From: Cycas panzhihuaensis
Taxonomy: Eukaryota > Cycadophyta
DNA length: 64,000 nucleotides
NCBI GenBank assembly: GCA_023213395.1
Contig: CM041465.1
Location: 231,329,741-231,393,740 of the forward strand
Reading direction: 5' to 3'
The translations under genes were made by a program, and so were the position numbers. This document shows, piece after piece, positions 36,450 to 48,949 of this stretch (positions within the stretch are counted from its first letter, which is position 1; the number at the start of each line of letters is the position of its first letter). The notes under the pieces are model-generated. The model had not been told where the DNA came from. It saw only the letters and a program-made list of their open reading frames with translations, and did no database searches.

Positions 36450-37780
36450 TCTTAAGAAATGAGCTTTAAAACAAAGTTAATAACAATAGACTACTAGACT
36501 TATAATCCCTTGGATACCATCAACTTTACTAATTTTTCCTTCTTCATAAGCATGTATCCCAAGGCACTCAATTTAATGGTTATGTAAGCTAAAAAAACCA
36601 CTAACCAATAATCAACCTAATAGCATTAAGGACTTAAAAAGATTCTTCGATTGTTTAAAAAGCTTCAAAAAAATACTTATATTTCTAAAACAAATGCTTT
36701 AAAATTTAAAATTTTCAATGTAAAAGTAGTTGAAAGGATATGTAAGTTTGATTTGATATTGAATTCAATACATATGTTCTATGAAATTGAAAGAAATCTT
36801 TAAAAGCCATGAAGTATTTCACTCAAAAATGTTTTCACAATGGTTTTACAAAGGTTTTAACTTTAATTTATATAGGAATATTCCCACGAGACATGTTCCT
36901 CAGTTAGCAATTATCCAAAACTTCCATGTGCCTTTTAACTTAACCCATGTGCTAAAAAATATACTTTATCAAATTTATGAGGTGGATTAAGGTTTAAAAA
37001 CCTTAGGTTATATAAAACACACCTCAAAACATGATTACGGCTCCAAAACATATGATAAAAAGGTTGTGATTATCATATGAAGGGTTATAACCTATGCAAA
37101 GGAAAACTAACTCCCTACAACTTATACACACATCTTCCAACTTAAAAACTATAGCTAAATACCATCCCTAACATACATAAGTAGGTTTAAGACCTCTTTC
37201 AAGCATGATTCATTTAAAATGAAAAGAAAACAAAATTGTAGGGTTCACAAAGTCACCCAACTCCAGTACTAATAAATAATAATAAAAAGAAATCCCTTCT
37301 AATAGCCTTAAATACTACCCAACAACCTTCCCACGGATAAAAAACCAATGTGCATGGATGCAATCTCGCTAATAAATGAAGTAATAATTTTTTTTGATAT
37401 AAAATATTTATTTTAATGCCCAATAATATTAAACATCTTTAAAATAATACCCATGTTACATTAATGATGTCCAACATTGCTAGATCACCTTCAAATCATG
37501 CCTAATTAGCTTTAGCTAGTACCCAACTAGCTCTGAATAACTCCAAAACAAGCCAAACTCATTCTAGAGAGCTTCCAAATATGATTTTTTACTCCAAACA
37601 CTGTATTAACCTTATTGATAAGAGAGTTTCATCTTCTTAATAACCATTGACTATTGTGCTTACTCTATAAGTTGTTAGAGAAGAGAAAATCCTCAAGAAA
37701 CTTCTATTCTGTTGGTTGTACCTAGCAACTAATGATCTTATCACTCCACCTAACCCTAGATTTATTTGTGTATGACCTTA
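36450..37780 (-). other. C3 leader, no gene seen
   Basis: This is 1.3 kb between primer-binding site and gag. No convincing frame on either strand. Confidence 0.55.
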
Positions 37781-37783
37781 CGA

Positions 37784-37794
37784 CTATAATACCA
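37784..37794 (-). other. C3 primer-binding site, decayed
   Basis: The minus strand reads TGGTATTATAG at the inner edge of the right LTR, with three differences or fewer from TGGTATCAGAG. Confidence 0.6.
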
Positions 37795-38130
37795 TATTAA
37801 GAAATATGAATAAATTCATACATGTTTACACACCATATAATCTTTACCATACACAACAAGCAAATAGAATAAATAGAGAATAATTTCATAGTACATAGGA
37901 TATATGTAGGAAAATCTTTCAATAAAAAATCCACTATAAAAGATCTTTTGATCACATTAATTCTAAATTACTTGAATATATAATAAACTTTGGGATATTT
38001 TAATCCCTTAAAAGGTGTCAATCCTTAAAGGTTATGACCCTCTAAATAACTTGCATATTTTTATTAATCATATAACTAAACCACACATTAATATTAATAA
38101 GTAGCTTAATATTAAACTACCATGCTAACA
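37795..38130 (-). repeat. C3 5' LTR (right copy)
   Basis: It is the partner of 32095-32420, followed by target duplication CCAAG. Confidence 0.9.
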
Positions 38131-38231
38131 CCAAGAAATTTCAAATTTAGAAAATTAAGAAGAGTTTGTTAAATCTTGTTAAATTTTGATTTAAAACTTG
38201 TTGGTTTGAGGATTATATAACCTGCAAAAAG
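38131..38231 (+). other. G2 leader, piece 2
   Basis: A 101-bp non-coding remnant between the C3 and C4 insertions. It ends with the C4 target site AAAAG. Confidence 0.6.
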
Positions 38232-38823
38232 TGTTGAGAAGATAAGGTCCCAATCACCTGAAACCACCACCAAGATCTAAACTATTTTGTAACTAGTTAC
38301 AGGAATCAAAATTGAAATTTCACATGCAAGTTCTTAAACTAAAGAAAATACAGTAAAATGAATAAGAAAGCTAACCATCACATATACACCCGATATAACG
38401 TGGTAAAACCCTAGCAATGTGCTAGGGAAACATCCACATAGGAAAGGTATTGATCTTTATTATCAAAGAATGGAGAAATGTACACAATATGTAATAGAAT
38501 ACTTACAACAACAATAACTAGCTGCCCAACTCTTCATGGTATATACAATATATCGAACACAATCAACATAATGAAAAAACATCCTAAAGCAGGCTATATA
38601 AGAGAACTATACAAGGCATAAATCTTGACCATAGAATTTAGGGTATTTTGAGCAAACGACCCTAATTCTCTTTATAATTTAGTATGCTTTTCAGTGTTAG
38701 CCCCCCAGATAAGGGGGATTCATGCCCCCCTTGGAACCCCTCGAGGAAGTTTTGGGGGGGAAACTACACTACCAACCTATCAAAATTTTAGCCTCTAAAA
38801 CATTGTTGTCACATTATCTAACA
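38232..38823 (-). repeat. C4 3' LTR (left copy)
   Basis: It runs from TGTTGAGAAGATAAGG to ATTATCTAACA and matches 42871-43528 along its length. It contains a short G/C-rich block at 38699-38762. A TATATAG box on the minus strand (38594-38600) is a plausible promoter; the other copy has decayed to CATATAG. Confidence 0.93.
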
Positions 38824-38834
38824 ATCTCCACCTT
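38824..38834 (-). other. C4 polypurine tract
   Basis: The minus strand reads AAGGTGGAGAT before TGTTAG. Confidence 0.85.
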
Positions 38835-38880
38835 GACAACAATTTACCTAATACCTTTCCTAGACCATTCATCACCTTTT

Positions 38881-41800
38881 CTACAAGCCAAGAGAAGTCA
38901 AACACCATTTAAACTTCTCTAATAGTACTAGTTTTATGAACATATCAGTATAATTTTGTTTTGTGTTAACCTTATCAAGTGCTACTCCACCTACTTCCAC
39001 AACCTGTCTAACAAAATGGTACTAAAGAGCAATATGCTTTGTCCTACTATGATAAGCTAGATTCTTTGTTAAGTAAATGGCACTTTGACTGTCACAAAAT
39101 GCCTTTACCTTTTCTTATTTTCTTCCAAGCTCAACTAATAGACCCTATAACCATATTGCTTCTTTACAATCATGTGTTACAACAACATATTTAGCTTCTA
39201 TAGTCGATAATGTAATTGTGCTCTACAATTTTGACATCCAACTAATTAGACCATTTGCAAGAGTGAATACATAACCTGAAGTAGACATTCTCTTATCTAA
39301 ATCTCTTATAAAGTCTAAAACAACATAACCACAAACCTGATTACTTATACCTCCAAAGGTGATGTAATAGTCACTTGTGCCTCTCAAATACCCAAACACC
39401 CATTTCACTACTACCCAATGTTCCTTTCCTGGATTTGCCATAAACATGCTAACTACATCGACTGTATGTGAAATGTCAGGTCTTGTACATACCATGGCAT
39501 ACATCAAACTTCCTACTACACTAGCATAAGGCACACGAGACATATAATCATTTTCTTCTTCATTACTATGACTCATACTCGAAGAAAGCTTGAAATACAA
39601 AACCAATAGGAAACTCACTAGTTTCACATTTGCCATACCAAACCTGGTTAGCACCTTCTCGATATATTTCTACTGTGATAACCATAGCTAATCATTTTTC
39701 TTGTCTCTATATATCTCCATACCTAAGATTTATTTTATAGCTTCTAGATCCTTCATATCAAAAGTCCTAGCCAATTGAGCCTTTAACTTATTAATTTCTG
39801 CCATGCTCTTACTTACAACCAGTATGTCATCAACATATAATACCAAGATAATGAATAAGCCATTGTCTAAGAATTTAAAGTAAACACAATGATCATACTC
39901 ACTTCTTTTAAAATTTTGGCTCTCTATGAAGGCATCAAACTTCTTGTACCATTGCCTAGGTGATTACTTCAAGCCATATAATGATTTCCTAAGCCTGTAA
40001 ACAAGTCTGTTCCTACCATCCTGTACAAACCCTTCTCACTAATCCATATAGATCTCCTTATCTAAATCTCCATGTAGAAAAGATGTTTTTATATCTAACT
40101 ACTCCAACTCTAAATCAACAGAAGCTATCAATGCTAACAGAACTTGAATTGAAACAAGTTTGACAACTGGTAAAGATATCTTATGAAAATTAATACCTAC
40201 TTTTTATGCAAAGCCTTTAGCCACCAATCTTGCCTTGTATTTGTCAACCTTTCCATCAACATCCATTTTCTTCTTGAAAACTCACCTGCAACCAATAGTC
40301 TTCTTGCCATGTGGAAGTTCTACCAAGCCCCATGAATTATTTTTCTTCAAAGCATCTATCTCTTCCTGCATAACCCTCTTCCACTTCTCACTATGGATAT
40401 CATCTACTGCTTCTTGATAATATGTAAGCTCACCATCATTAGAACCCAAAGTAATAGAAATAGAAGGGTTGTACCTGTCAGGTGGATGACTGACCCATGT
40501 AGATCTTCTAATAGTTGGTGGAAGATTGTCCACATACTTCTTTAAATCTGTTGTAGATTCATCTTTAGAAAGATCTTCATACTCTTATGTTTCTAAATAT
40601 GATTGGGATTCAAACTTAACCTGTTGATGTTTAACTTTCTACTCCTATTTCACTTCAAATTCTACACTATCTAATTTTAAAAAGGGAGATTCATCAAACA
40701 TAACATCTCTATTAATAGTAATTTTATGGGCAGTAGGATCCTACAACCTGTATCCCTTCGCACCATCTCTATCACCATAACCAACAAAGATACATCTCTT
40801 GGATTTTGGGTCTAACTTTAAACGTTGACTTTTATCAGTCAAGGCATAAGCATCACAACCAAAAACTTTTAAATTTAAATAGTCACATGGATGTCCAGTC
40901 CATACCTCTTCAGGAATCTTACAATCTATTGCAAGTGATGGTGACTTGTTTACCAAATAGTAAGTTGTTTGAACATCTTCTGCCTATAAGCCTTGCTCCA
41001 CTCCTGCATTACTTAACATGCTTCTTGCTCTTTCTAAGAGTATCCTATTCATGCACTTAGCTATGTCATTCTGTTGTGGAGTATAGCTTGTGGTCTTATG
41101 CCTTTCAATCCCAACTTCTATGTAATAATTCTTAAACTCTAAGGAGTTGAATTCACCTCCATTGTCAGTTATTAAACATTTGATTGACTTGCCAGTGCTC
41201 TTCTCAACTAGAGCCTTGAACTGCTTCAACACACTAAAAACTTCATATTTCCTTTTCAAAAAACAGACCCATACCTTCTCGGAGTAATCATTTATAAATG
41301 TGATAAAGTACAATGATCCTTCATAAGATATTGTAGGGGTTGGTCCCCACACATCTGAATGCACATAATCTAGAACACCTTTACTAGTGTGACTCTCTAT
41401 TTTAAACTTGAGTCTACACTACTTTCTAAAAATACAATGTTTGTAAAAAGCCAAATCTGAAAGTTGTAAGTTAGGAAGTAACTTACGGCTCATTAGCACC
41501 TTAAGTCCTCTCTCACTCATGTGCCGAAGTCTTTGATGCCATAACTGAGTTAGATCTTCTATAGTCTTTGATGGTATAGTTGTATGGCTAACATCTGTAC
41601 TTTCCACTAAAATATAAAGGTTTCCTTTCTTTAAGGCTTTCATAACAACCAAGGCACCCTTTGATACCTTTAAGACTCCTTCATGACCTATGTACTTATA
41701 ACCACCAGAATGTAGTTCACCCAAGGAAATCATATTCCTTTTCAGACCAAGTATATGTTTAACTTTAATTAATGTTCTCACTGCACCATTGAACATTTTA

Positions 41801-42798
41801 ATTATGGTGCTACCAATGCCCATTGTCTTATAAGAAACTTCATTTCCCATAAGTACATCACCACCATCAAGAGGTTGGTATGATGAGAACCAACTCTTGT
41901 GTGGACACATGTGGTGTGAAGCACCCGAATCTAATAACCAATCATGATGATAATGGGAAACATTATAAGAAACCAAGACATCATCATCCATACCTTGATT
42001 CGACTCCACCTAATTAGCCTCCTTGGCAGGATCTTCTTTTTTCTAGAACTCCTTCCTTTTGTAGCAATCCTTCTTGAGGTGACCTGTCTTATTATAGTGG
42101 CAACATCTGAGCTTACTCTTCTTACCTTTTGGCTTTGAACTTGATGTGTCCCTAGAGCTTTGTTCTCTCTTAATTGTTCTACCCCTTGTTGTCATAGCTT
42201 TTAGTGTGGAGGTTTCAAGACTAGACTTCCTCCTCACTTCTTCTATCAGCAAAGCACTTATAATAGAATCATAGTCTAATTTATCTTTAGTGCTAAAACT
42301 AATTGAGGTGACAATATTATCTCAGGATTCAGGTAATAAACATAACAAGATAACAGCCTTGTCCTCATCCTCAATCATGACATTGATACTAGCTAACTAA
42401 TAAATAAGAGTATTAAAAATATTTAAATGGTCAGTAATTTTTATACCTTCCTTCATTCGTAATGAGTATAGTTACCTCTTCAAGTAGATTCAATTTGTCA
42501 CTGATTTGGTCATATACAAGCCTTCCAATTAGGTCCATAATCCTACTACTGTCTGCTCCCCTACGATGTTAAATAGAACTTCATCTGCCAAGCACAATAA
42601 TATTATGCTAAGAGCCCTTTTGTTTAGATCATCCCATTCTTCATCGTCCATCCCTACGGGTTTCTTCGATTTGCTTGCAAGAGCTATGTACAAACCTTGT
42701 TATACTAGAACATCATACGCTTTTAATTTCCATAACTTGAAGTTGTTTTTGTCATTGAATTTCTCCACCTCAAACTTTGCATTCGCCAGTTTTTCCAT
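38881..42798 (-). pseudogene. gag-pol: C4 gag-pol polyprotein gene, stops but no net frameshift
   Basis: The minus-strand ATG at 42798 (MEKLANAKFEVEKFND) is in phase with every later domain down to the natural-looking end KFKWCLTSLGL and stop at 38881, 1,306 codons. Zinc knuckle CCHYNKTGHLKKDC (about 42105) has one Cys changed to Tyr. Protease WLLDSGASHHMCP (about 41935) is intact. Integrase keeps HSDVWGP and ITDNGGEF but reads IAKCMNRILLERA, so the catalytic Glu is Lys. RT has LYVDDILVVSK (active site intact). RNase H has VPYASVVGSLMYAMVCTRP and CDSQSAIYLTKN. Stops mostly fall at Gln or Trp sites. The gene cannot make a full product. Confidence 0.93.
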
Positions 42799-42855
42799 TT
42801 GATATAGAAAAAACTGACACCAAAACCTTCATAAACTTACTGCAAAAATAAAAGT

Positions 42856-42868
42856 GGCTTTGATACCA
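42856..42868 (-). other. C4 primer-binding site
   Basis: The minus strand reads TGGTATCAAAGCC, one transition from the tRNA-iMet complement, 2 bases from the LTR. Confidence 0.88.
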
Positions 42869-42870
42869 CT

Positions 42871-43528
42871 TGTTAAGAAGACAAGGTCCCAATAACCTGA
42901 AACTGCCACCAAGATCTAAACTATTTTATAACTAGTTACAAGAATCAAAACTGAAATTTAACATGCAAGTTCTTAAACCAAAGATAATACAATAAAATAA
43001 ATAAGAAAGCCAAGCATGACATATACACCCTATATAACGTGGTAAAACCCTAGTAGTGTGCTAGGGAAACATCCACACAAGAAAGGTATTGATCTTTATT
43101 ATTAAAGAATGGAGAAATATACATAATCTATAATAGAATACTCATAGAAACAACAACCAGCCACCCAACTCTTCACGGTACATCCAATATATCAAACACA
43201 ATCAACATAATGAAAAAACACCCTAAATCGGGCTATATGAGAGAGTCATATAACGCACAAATCTCGACCATAGAATTTAGGGTGTTTTAAGTGAACGGCC
43301 CTGATTCTTTTTACAATTTAGTATGTTTTTCAGTGCTATTTTTTGGGGTTGAGGGCTATCGCTCTCGAACCCCCTCTTTACAAGGCATTCCAACACCCCC
43401 TGACACCGCCCTAGCCAAGGGGGGCTCCCGCTGCCCTTGGAACCTCCCGAGGAAGTTTGAGGGGGAAACCACACTGCCAACCTGTCAAAATTTTAACCTC
43501 CAAAATATTGTTGTCATATTATCTAACA
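42871..43528 (-). repeat. C4 5' LTR (right copy)
   Basis: It is the partner of 38232-38823 but 66 bp longer. The extra length lies in the G/C-rich block (43335-43460). Confidence 0.93.
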
Positions 43529-43533
43529 AAAAG

Positions 43534-43610
43534 CTTATTAAATCTTTTAGCAATAAGGCCATAACCCAATTGAAAAACTTAATAAAACTTTAATTTTGAA
43601 ACTAGATAAA
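43534..43610 (+). other. G2 leader, piece 3
   Basis: AT-rich non-coding sequence joining the C4 insertion point to the tandem array. Confidence 0.5.
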
Positions 43611-44258
43611 TTATTGCCATGAACTCCATAAGTTTGTAACATTATAAACTACTATTAACATTTCAAGAATTACAATATTAGTAAATTTATAACTAAGTCT
43701 TCATAAATTGTAATATTAAAAAATTATAGCTAAAATTTCATAAGTGGTATTATTTACAGATTTCTATTAGGATTTCAAAAATTGAAACCTTTATGGATTG
43801 TAGCTAGGGTTTTAAAAGTGATAACATTAATAGTTTATTACTATCATTTTACAAGTTGCAATAGATAATAGATTACTACAAGGGATCCATTACTTGTAGT
43901 ATTAATAAGTGTTTACTTGAATTTTAGTGATTACAATATTGATAAGTAGTTGCATAGATTTCAAATATTGCACCTTTAGTAGATTATTGTTAAGGTTTTA
44001 TGAAATTACAATGTTGACAACATGTTGCCAAGGTTACTTGAGTTGTAACAACTAATGGAATTCTACGAGAATTTCATAAGTTATGATGTTAACAAGTTTT
44101 ATTATTAGAATTTTAAAGATTTTGATCTTAGAAAATTGTCAACGTTTCAAAAGTTGGAATAATGATAGGTTTTCATTAGGGTTTATAACATAAATAAGTG
44201 TTGTTAGGGTTCTGTAAGTTGCAAGACCAAAAACTTGTAAGAATTTCATAAAACAAAA
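43611..44258 (+). repeat. diverged 35-39 bp tandem array in the G2 leader
   Basis: I can lay out about 17 successive units, mostly 36-38 bp, each with the pattern TTRTTG(C/T)TAGG, TTTCATAAGTTG, TAATATTAATAA. Examples start at 43611, 43650, 43687, 43724, 43762, 43798, 43835 and so on to about 44235, with one short unit of 28 bp near 44170. The phase is regular, though individual units differ at many positions, so the array is old. It lies between the C4 insertion and the gag start, in what was the untranslated leader of the gypsy element. Confidence 0.8.
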
Positions 44259-44321
44259 CTTGGCAACTTACTAAACTAAGGTCAAAATTTAAAAATAGTA
44301 GATTACTTAGTTTGGGTATAG

Positions 44322-45740
44322 ATGGAAAGGATAAGATATGATATGCAAGCATCCCAAGAGGGCCAAAATGATATTTATTTAAAAGAGATGGAAACAGAGA
44401 TATTTTTTAGGCATAGGTAAAACTCACAAAATGTTATATCAATGGCATTAGAAGAGATGATCTAAAGCCAATAAAAGCAATTAAGAAGCTATAGAGAGGA
44501 TAATAAGAAGATCCTTAAAAACCATGAAATAATGCTTTATAATATCCAAAGGACCATAGAGTAGGAAAGGTATGAAATGATTCAAATATAAGAAGCAATA
44601 GGAGAAGGAGTAGATCATGAGAGTTATCAACTTGAAAACACTTAAGTAGAAACATTAGATAAAAGACTTAAGGTCATAGTAAGGAATTTTACTCTATAAG
44701 CACAACATCCTCTAATAAAATGTTGAGGTTAAGACAAAGAGAATGAGAAGGCAGGAGAAATACACTACAATTTAAGATGAGGAAGGTGAAATTGCCAATT
44801 TTTAGGGGAGAAGTAAAAAACAAAGATGGAGTTAAATCTTAGTTACTTAACATGGAGAAATATTTAAACTTAAATAACTTCAATTATGGTGAGAGTAAGA
44901 ATAGTAGTGTATAATCTAACAAGTAAGGCATCCTTATGGTAGGAGCACTATAAGAAGATAAAAGGCTTCCTAGAGGAAGACATAAAATGGAGTAAATTTG
45001 TAAAGTATTTCAAGTAGAAATACCTTTTGGAACAATACTATGATAAGAAAGTAGAGGCCTTCCATGAATTAAAACAAGGAAGGAAGTTAATAGGTGAATA
45101 TGAAAGGGAGTTTATGGAATTAATTCAATATGTACCATATATCTAAGAAGAAAAAGTGAAAACTCACAGGTTTGTCAATGGCTTAAATGAAAGCATACAA
45201 AACAAAATTAAAATGTTTTAACCAAAAACCCTAGAGGAGGTGATTCATAAGGCCAAGTGTTGTGAATCTCAATGACCTCATATGTAAGATAGACCTATTG
45301 TATGGAAGGGGAAGAAACAAATAAAACTAGGTCCATCAAGGAGGAATTTCAAACCTCTAAATTTTAGACAAGGACATAAGGCCTATAATCATTTCTAGGG
45401 TAACTCAAAACCTAACTTACCACAAGGTAGATCTTGAATAGACTTGGAAGAAATTAGATGTTATAAGTGTAATGAGCATGGGCATTACTTCTTAAATTGC
45501 TTATATCGGACAACAATGGAAGGAGCAACTCACTATTTCGAAATACAACCTATAATAATGGATAAAATTCAAGAGATAAGGCATATGCACGTGGATGTAG
45601 CTATTGAAGGGAGGCAGGCAAACTTACAGTTTACCATGGTTTAAGCAACTGGTAAGATAGTTATACATGATCTTGCCATATTAATTAACAATAGGAGCAG
45701 TCATAACTACCTACATCATAATATTACATAAAAGTATAGT
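44322..45740 (+). pseudogene. gag: G2 gag and protease, broken by stops
   Basis: From the ATG at 44322 (MERIRYDMQASQEGQ) one frame can be followed to 45740. A Retrotrans_gag-type core lies at 44928-45280: ASLW, a stop at the second Trp, EHYKKIKGFLEEDIKW, VEAFHELKQGRKLIGEYE and RFVNGLNESIQ. A good zinc knuckle, CYKCNEHGHYFLNC (45459-45500), keeps all four metal ligands. Protease follows in the same frame as LAILINNRSSHNYLH, with the catalytic Asp changed to Asn. Stops at likely Gln and Trp codons prevent translation. The frame is lost before RT. Confidence 0.85.
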
Positions 45741-48700
45741 CTCTAAATACAACTTCATAAGATTAAGTGGCTTGTGTACATGGCGAGCAAAAGTAAAAGA
45801 AAGGTAACATAAGAAAGCTATTAGATTGGGGAATTTAGTCAATAAGTATAACTTTCCAAATTTTACCTTTAGGTGATTATGATGCTATGATTAGCCAAGA
45901 GTGGTTAGAGGACCACCGCGATAAAATTGATTATTACGAAAATTTGGTTGAATGTTGGAATGATGTCAGTAAACCCATAATTATTTAAAGGAAAAAGATT
46001 CCATTAGGTATATATTTCTATTATGCAAGCAAAAAAATATCTGAGAAAGGTTTGTCGAGCTTACGTAGTCCATATAAATAAGAAAGGAATACAAAAAGGA
46101 CCTAGACCTAAAGACCTCCCAATTATATAAGAATTTAAAGATGTATTTCTAGATAAATTGCTTAGATTACCTCTTAAGAGAGATTTTGATCACCCTATTG
46201 AACTATTGATAGGGGCTAAGCCAATCTCTGAGGCATCTTATTAGTTGGCTAGACCAAAGTTAAAGGAGCTAAAATGCAACTATAGGATCTATCAAATAAA
46301 AGATCTGTTAAGTTAAGTGTGTATCCTTGGGAAGCCTCAATTATGTTCATAAAGAAGAAAGATGAGACTTTAAGATTATATATTAATTATAGACAACTAA
46401 ATAAGGCTAGTATTAAAAATAAGTATCCCTTGCCCAGAATCAAGGATCTATTTAATCAAGTGAAGGGTAAACAATTATTTACTAAAATTGATCTAAGATC
46501 TAAATATTATTAGATTAGAATAAAAAAAGAGGTCATTTTTAAGACTACTTTCATAATAAGATATAAGCATTACGAGTTTTTAGTGATGTTGTTTGGTTTA
46601 ATAATTATGCTAGTATCATTTATTTGTCTTACAAATAGCATGTTCAAAGATTACCTAGATAAGTACATCATAATATTCATCAATGATATATTAATTTACT
46701 CAAAGACTTTAGAAGAGCATGAGGAACATTTCTATATAGTATTGTAATTGTTGTGTAAACATAAACTATACACTAAACTTAATAAATGTGAGTTTTATAA
46801 AGAAGTGTATTATTTGGGACACGTGATCTCTGAGGCTAGAATTTTTATCAACCCTCAAAAAATAATGGCAATAATCGATTAGTTGTTGCTAATAAATGTA
46901 TAGAAAATGAAGAGCTTTATAGGACTCGTGGGATATTATAAAAGGTTCATGAAGGGTTTTTCCAAGATTACAATGCTTATCACTTCATTATAGAAGAAGA
47001 ATGCCAAGTTCATCTAGATAGAACTATGCAAGAGCAATTCTAACTATTAAAGCATTTGCTTATGTTGGCACCCATTTTAATTATACTAGACTTAAACTCT
47101 AAATTTTTGGTCTACATAAATATGAGAATTGAAGGGCTGGTCATTGTCCTAATATAGGATAAAAGAGTTATATCACATAAATTGCAAAAGCTGAAGGATT
47201 ATAAGAGGAAATACCTAGTTCATGTTATGGATCTTACAACAGTCATGTACCCACTCAAAGTATGGTGGCATTGCCTACTAGGGAAGAGCTTTAAACTCTA
47301 CACTAATCACGATAGCTTGAGATATATATTTACTTAGCTTCACTTGAATATAAGGCAACAAAGGTGGTTAGAGTATGCCAATGACTTCCATTTATTGCCA
47401 CAATATGTTAAAAGCAAGGAGAACATAGTTGTTAATGCTTTAAGCTAGAGGCAACCTGTTATTTTAATAGGTATGTGCCAGATAAATCTACTTAATTCAA
47501 TTTTAAAGGCTTGTCAAGAAGATGAGTTTTATAGATAGGCAAAAATTAAGTAACAAGTGTAAGAAAATGTGGATGTTGGACTTCTAAGAAAGTATGCAAG
47601 ATTTCATAGGCTTGAAATTTATGCATTGGCATTCAAGTAAAGAATGTATGTTCCACCCAATTATGCAAGAAGCCCATACCAAAACATATGCAAGTCATCT
47701 TAGCTATTAAAACACATATGCAATTGTAAAAGGATAGTTCTACTGGCCAAGAATAAAGGATAATATTATAAGCTTTAATACGAAATGCTTGATATGTCAA
47801 AGAATCAAGGTTGAACACCAACATCCAATAAGATTATTGCATCCACTAGAAATTCTTGAGTGGAAATAGTAAAATATCATGATGGACTTCATTATAGGAC
47901 TACCAAGGAGCAATAAACAACATGATGCAATCATAATGGTGGTATATAAATTGACTAAATCAACGTACTTTATTCAAGTATGTATAATATACACTACATT
48001 TGATATTATTGCCATTTTTATAAAAGAGATTGCTAGACTACATGGTGTACTAAAGGCCATACTATTAGTTAGAGCCACCAAATTTACCTCCAAATTTTGG
48101 CAATTTATGTCCCATGAGCTAGTAATTAAATTAAGGTTTGGTAAAATATACCATTTAGAAACCAATGGACAAACTGAAAGAGTAAATCAAGTACTCAAGG
48201 ACTTCCTCAAGATGTATATCATAGAGCAGCCGATTAATTAGAAAAATTATTTGTACCTTTCTAATTTTGCTTACAATAATGTAATATATTCCTCAATGGG
48301 AATGAGTCCCTATGAAATACTATATGGTAGGAGATGTAATATGCCTTTAAGCTAAGAAAGCTTAGAGGATAGGCATGTACTTGGTCTAGAAATATTATAA
48401 GAAATGGAAAGATAAATGATTAGTATTAGGCAATAATTGAAGGTCACTCAAAGAGCTATGCAAACTTGAACTGGAGAACAAAAGAATTCCAAGTGGGAGA
48501 TCATGTGTTCCTTTAAGTAAGCCTTAAACATAGTTCCATCAACCTAGGAATGTGTAAAAAACTTTCTCCCATGTAATGTGGTCTTTTTGAAATTCTAAAA
48601 TGAATTGGTTAGGTTGCTTATAAGCTCACATTACCTCTCAATCTTCAAGTGAATAATATTTTCCTCATGTCCTATTAAAGAAATATGTGCCTGATTCAAA

Positions 48701-48920
48701 CCATATTTTTTATTTGACTAACACGATGGTTAGACCAAGTCTTGAATTTGAAGAAGACCCAATAAAAATCTTATACAATAAAGAAAAAATATTATGGAAC
48801 AGAGTCATAAGATGAGTAAAAGCACAATGATGGCAACTAACCCCATAAGAGGTTGTTTTGGAATTAGAAGATGACATACGACAACATATATACTTGCTTG
48901 CAGCAAGTTGAAATGCATAA
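45741..48920 (+). pseudogene. pol: G2 pol: RT, RNase H, integrase, chromodomain-like tail
   Basis: RT is clear at 46319-46900: [42 protein letters not shown] and IFINDILIYSK, with the second Asp of the pair kept and the first changed to Asn. RNase H (about 46950-47450) is poorly kept. Integrase runs 47640-48400: FYWPRIKDNI, CLICQRIKVEHQHP (zinc motif), MMDFIIGLPRSNKQHD (first Asp kept), VRATKFTSKFWQF (second-site Asp changed to Ala) and NGQTERVNQVLKDFL (Glu kept). The tail has FPHVLLKKYVPDSNH (about 48660) and EEDPIKILYNKEKIL, matching the C-terminus of Tekay/Del-type chromoviruses. RT and integrase share a frame; gag is in another. Confidence 0.85.
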
Positions 48921-48932
48921 AGACAATGCTTC

Positions 48933-48949
48933 TTTGGAGGGGAAGGGGG
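48933..48949 (+). other. G2 polypurine tract
   Basis: TTTGGAGGGGAAGGGGG immediately before the 3' LTR start TGTAAGGACCC. Confidence 0.9.

Larger units (their letters stand above)
32095..38130 (-). mobile_element. C3: Ty1/copia element, heavily decayed
   Basis: LTRs of 326 bp (32095-32420) and 336 bp (37795-38130) bracket it. A purine tract lies beside the left LTR and a degenerate primer-binding site beside the right. Target duplication TCAAG/CCAAG differs by one transition. Gag and pol remnants are on the minus strand in copia order. It has more stops and shifts than C2 and C4, suggesting an older insertion. Confidence 0.9.
38232..43528 (-). mobile_element. C4: Tnt1-like Ty1/copia element with one intact-phase frame
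   Basis: It has LTRs of 592 and 658 bp, purine tract, primer-binding site and an exact target duplication AAAAG (38227-38231, 43529-43533). Gag-pol stays in one minus-strand frame from start to stop. LTR starts TGTTAGATAAT, purine tract and RNase H sequence resemble C2, but the two elements are clearly distinct copies of related families. Confidence 0.95.

Noticed and set aside
43277-43593. Open frames on both strands in the G/C-rich block
   Set aside because: They follow from low stop density in G/C-rich LTR sequence of C4 and do not exist in the other LTR.
43611-44258. CRISPR array, because of regular 37-bp spacing
   Set aside because: The repeats are contiguous and diverged, with no unique spacers, and the context is a plant retrotransposon leader. 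It is a minisatellite.
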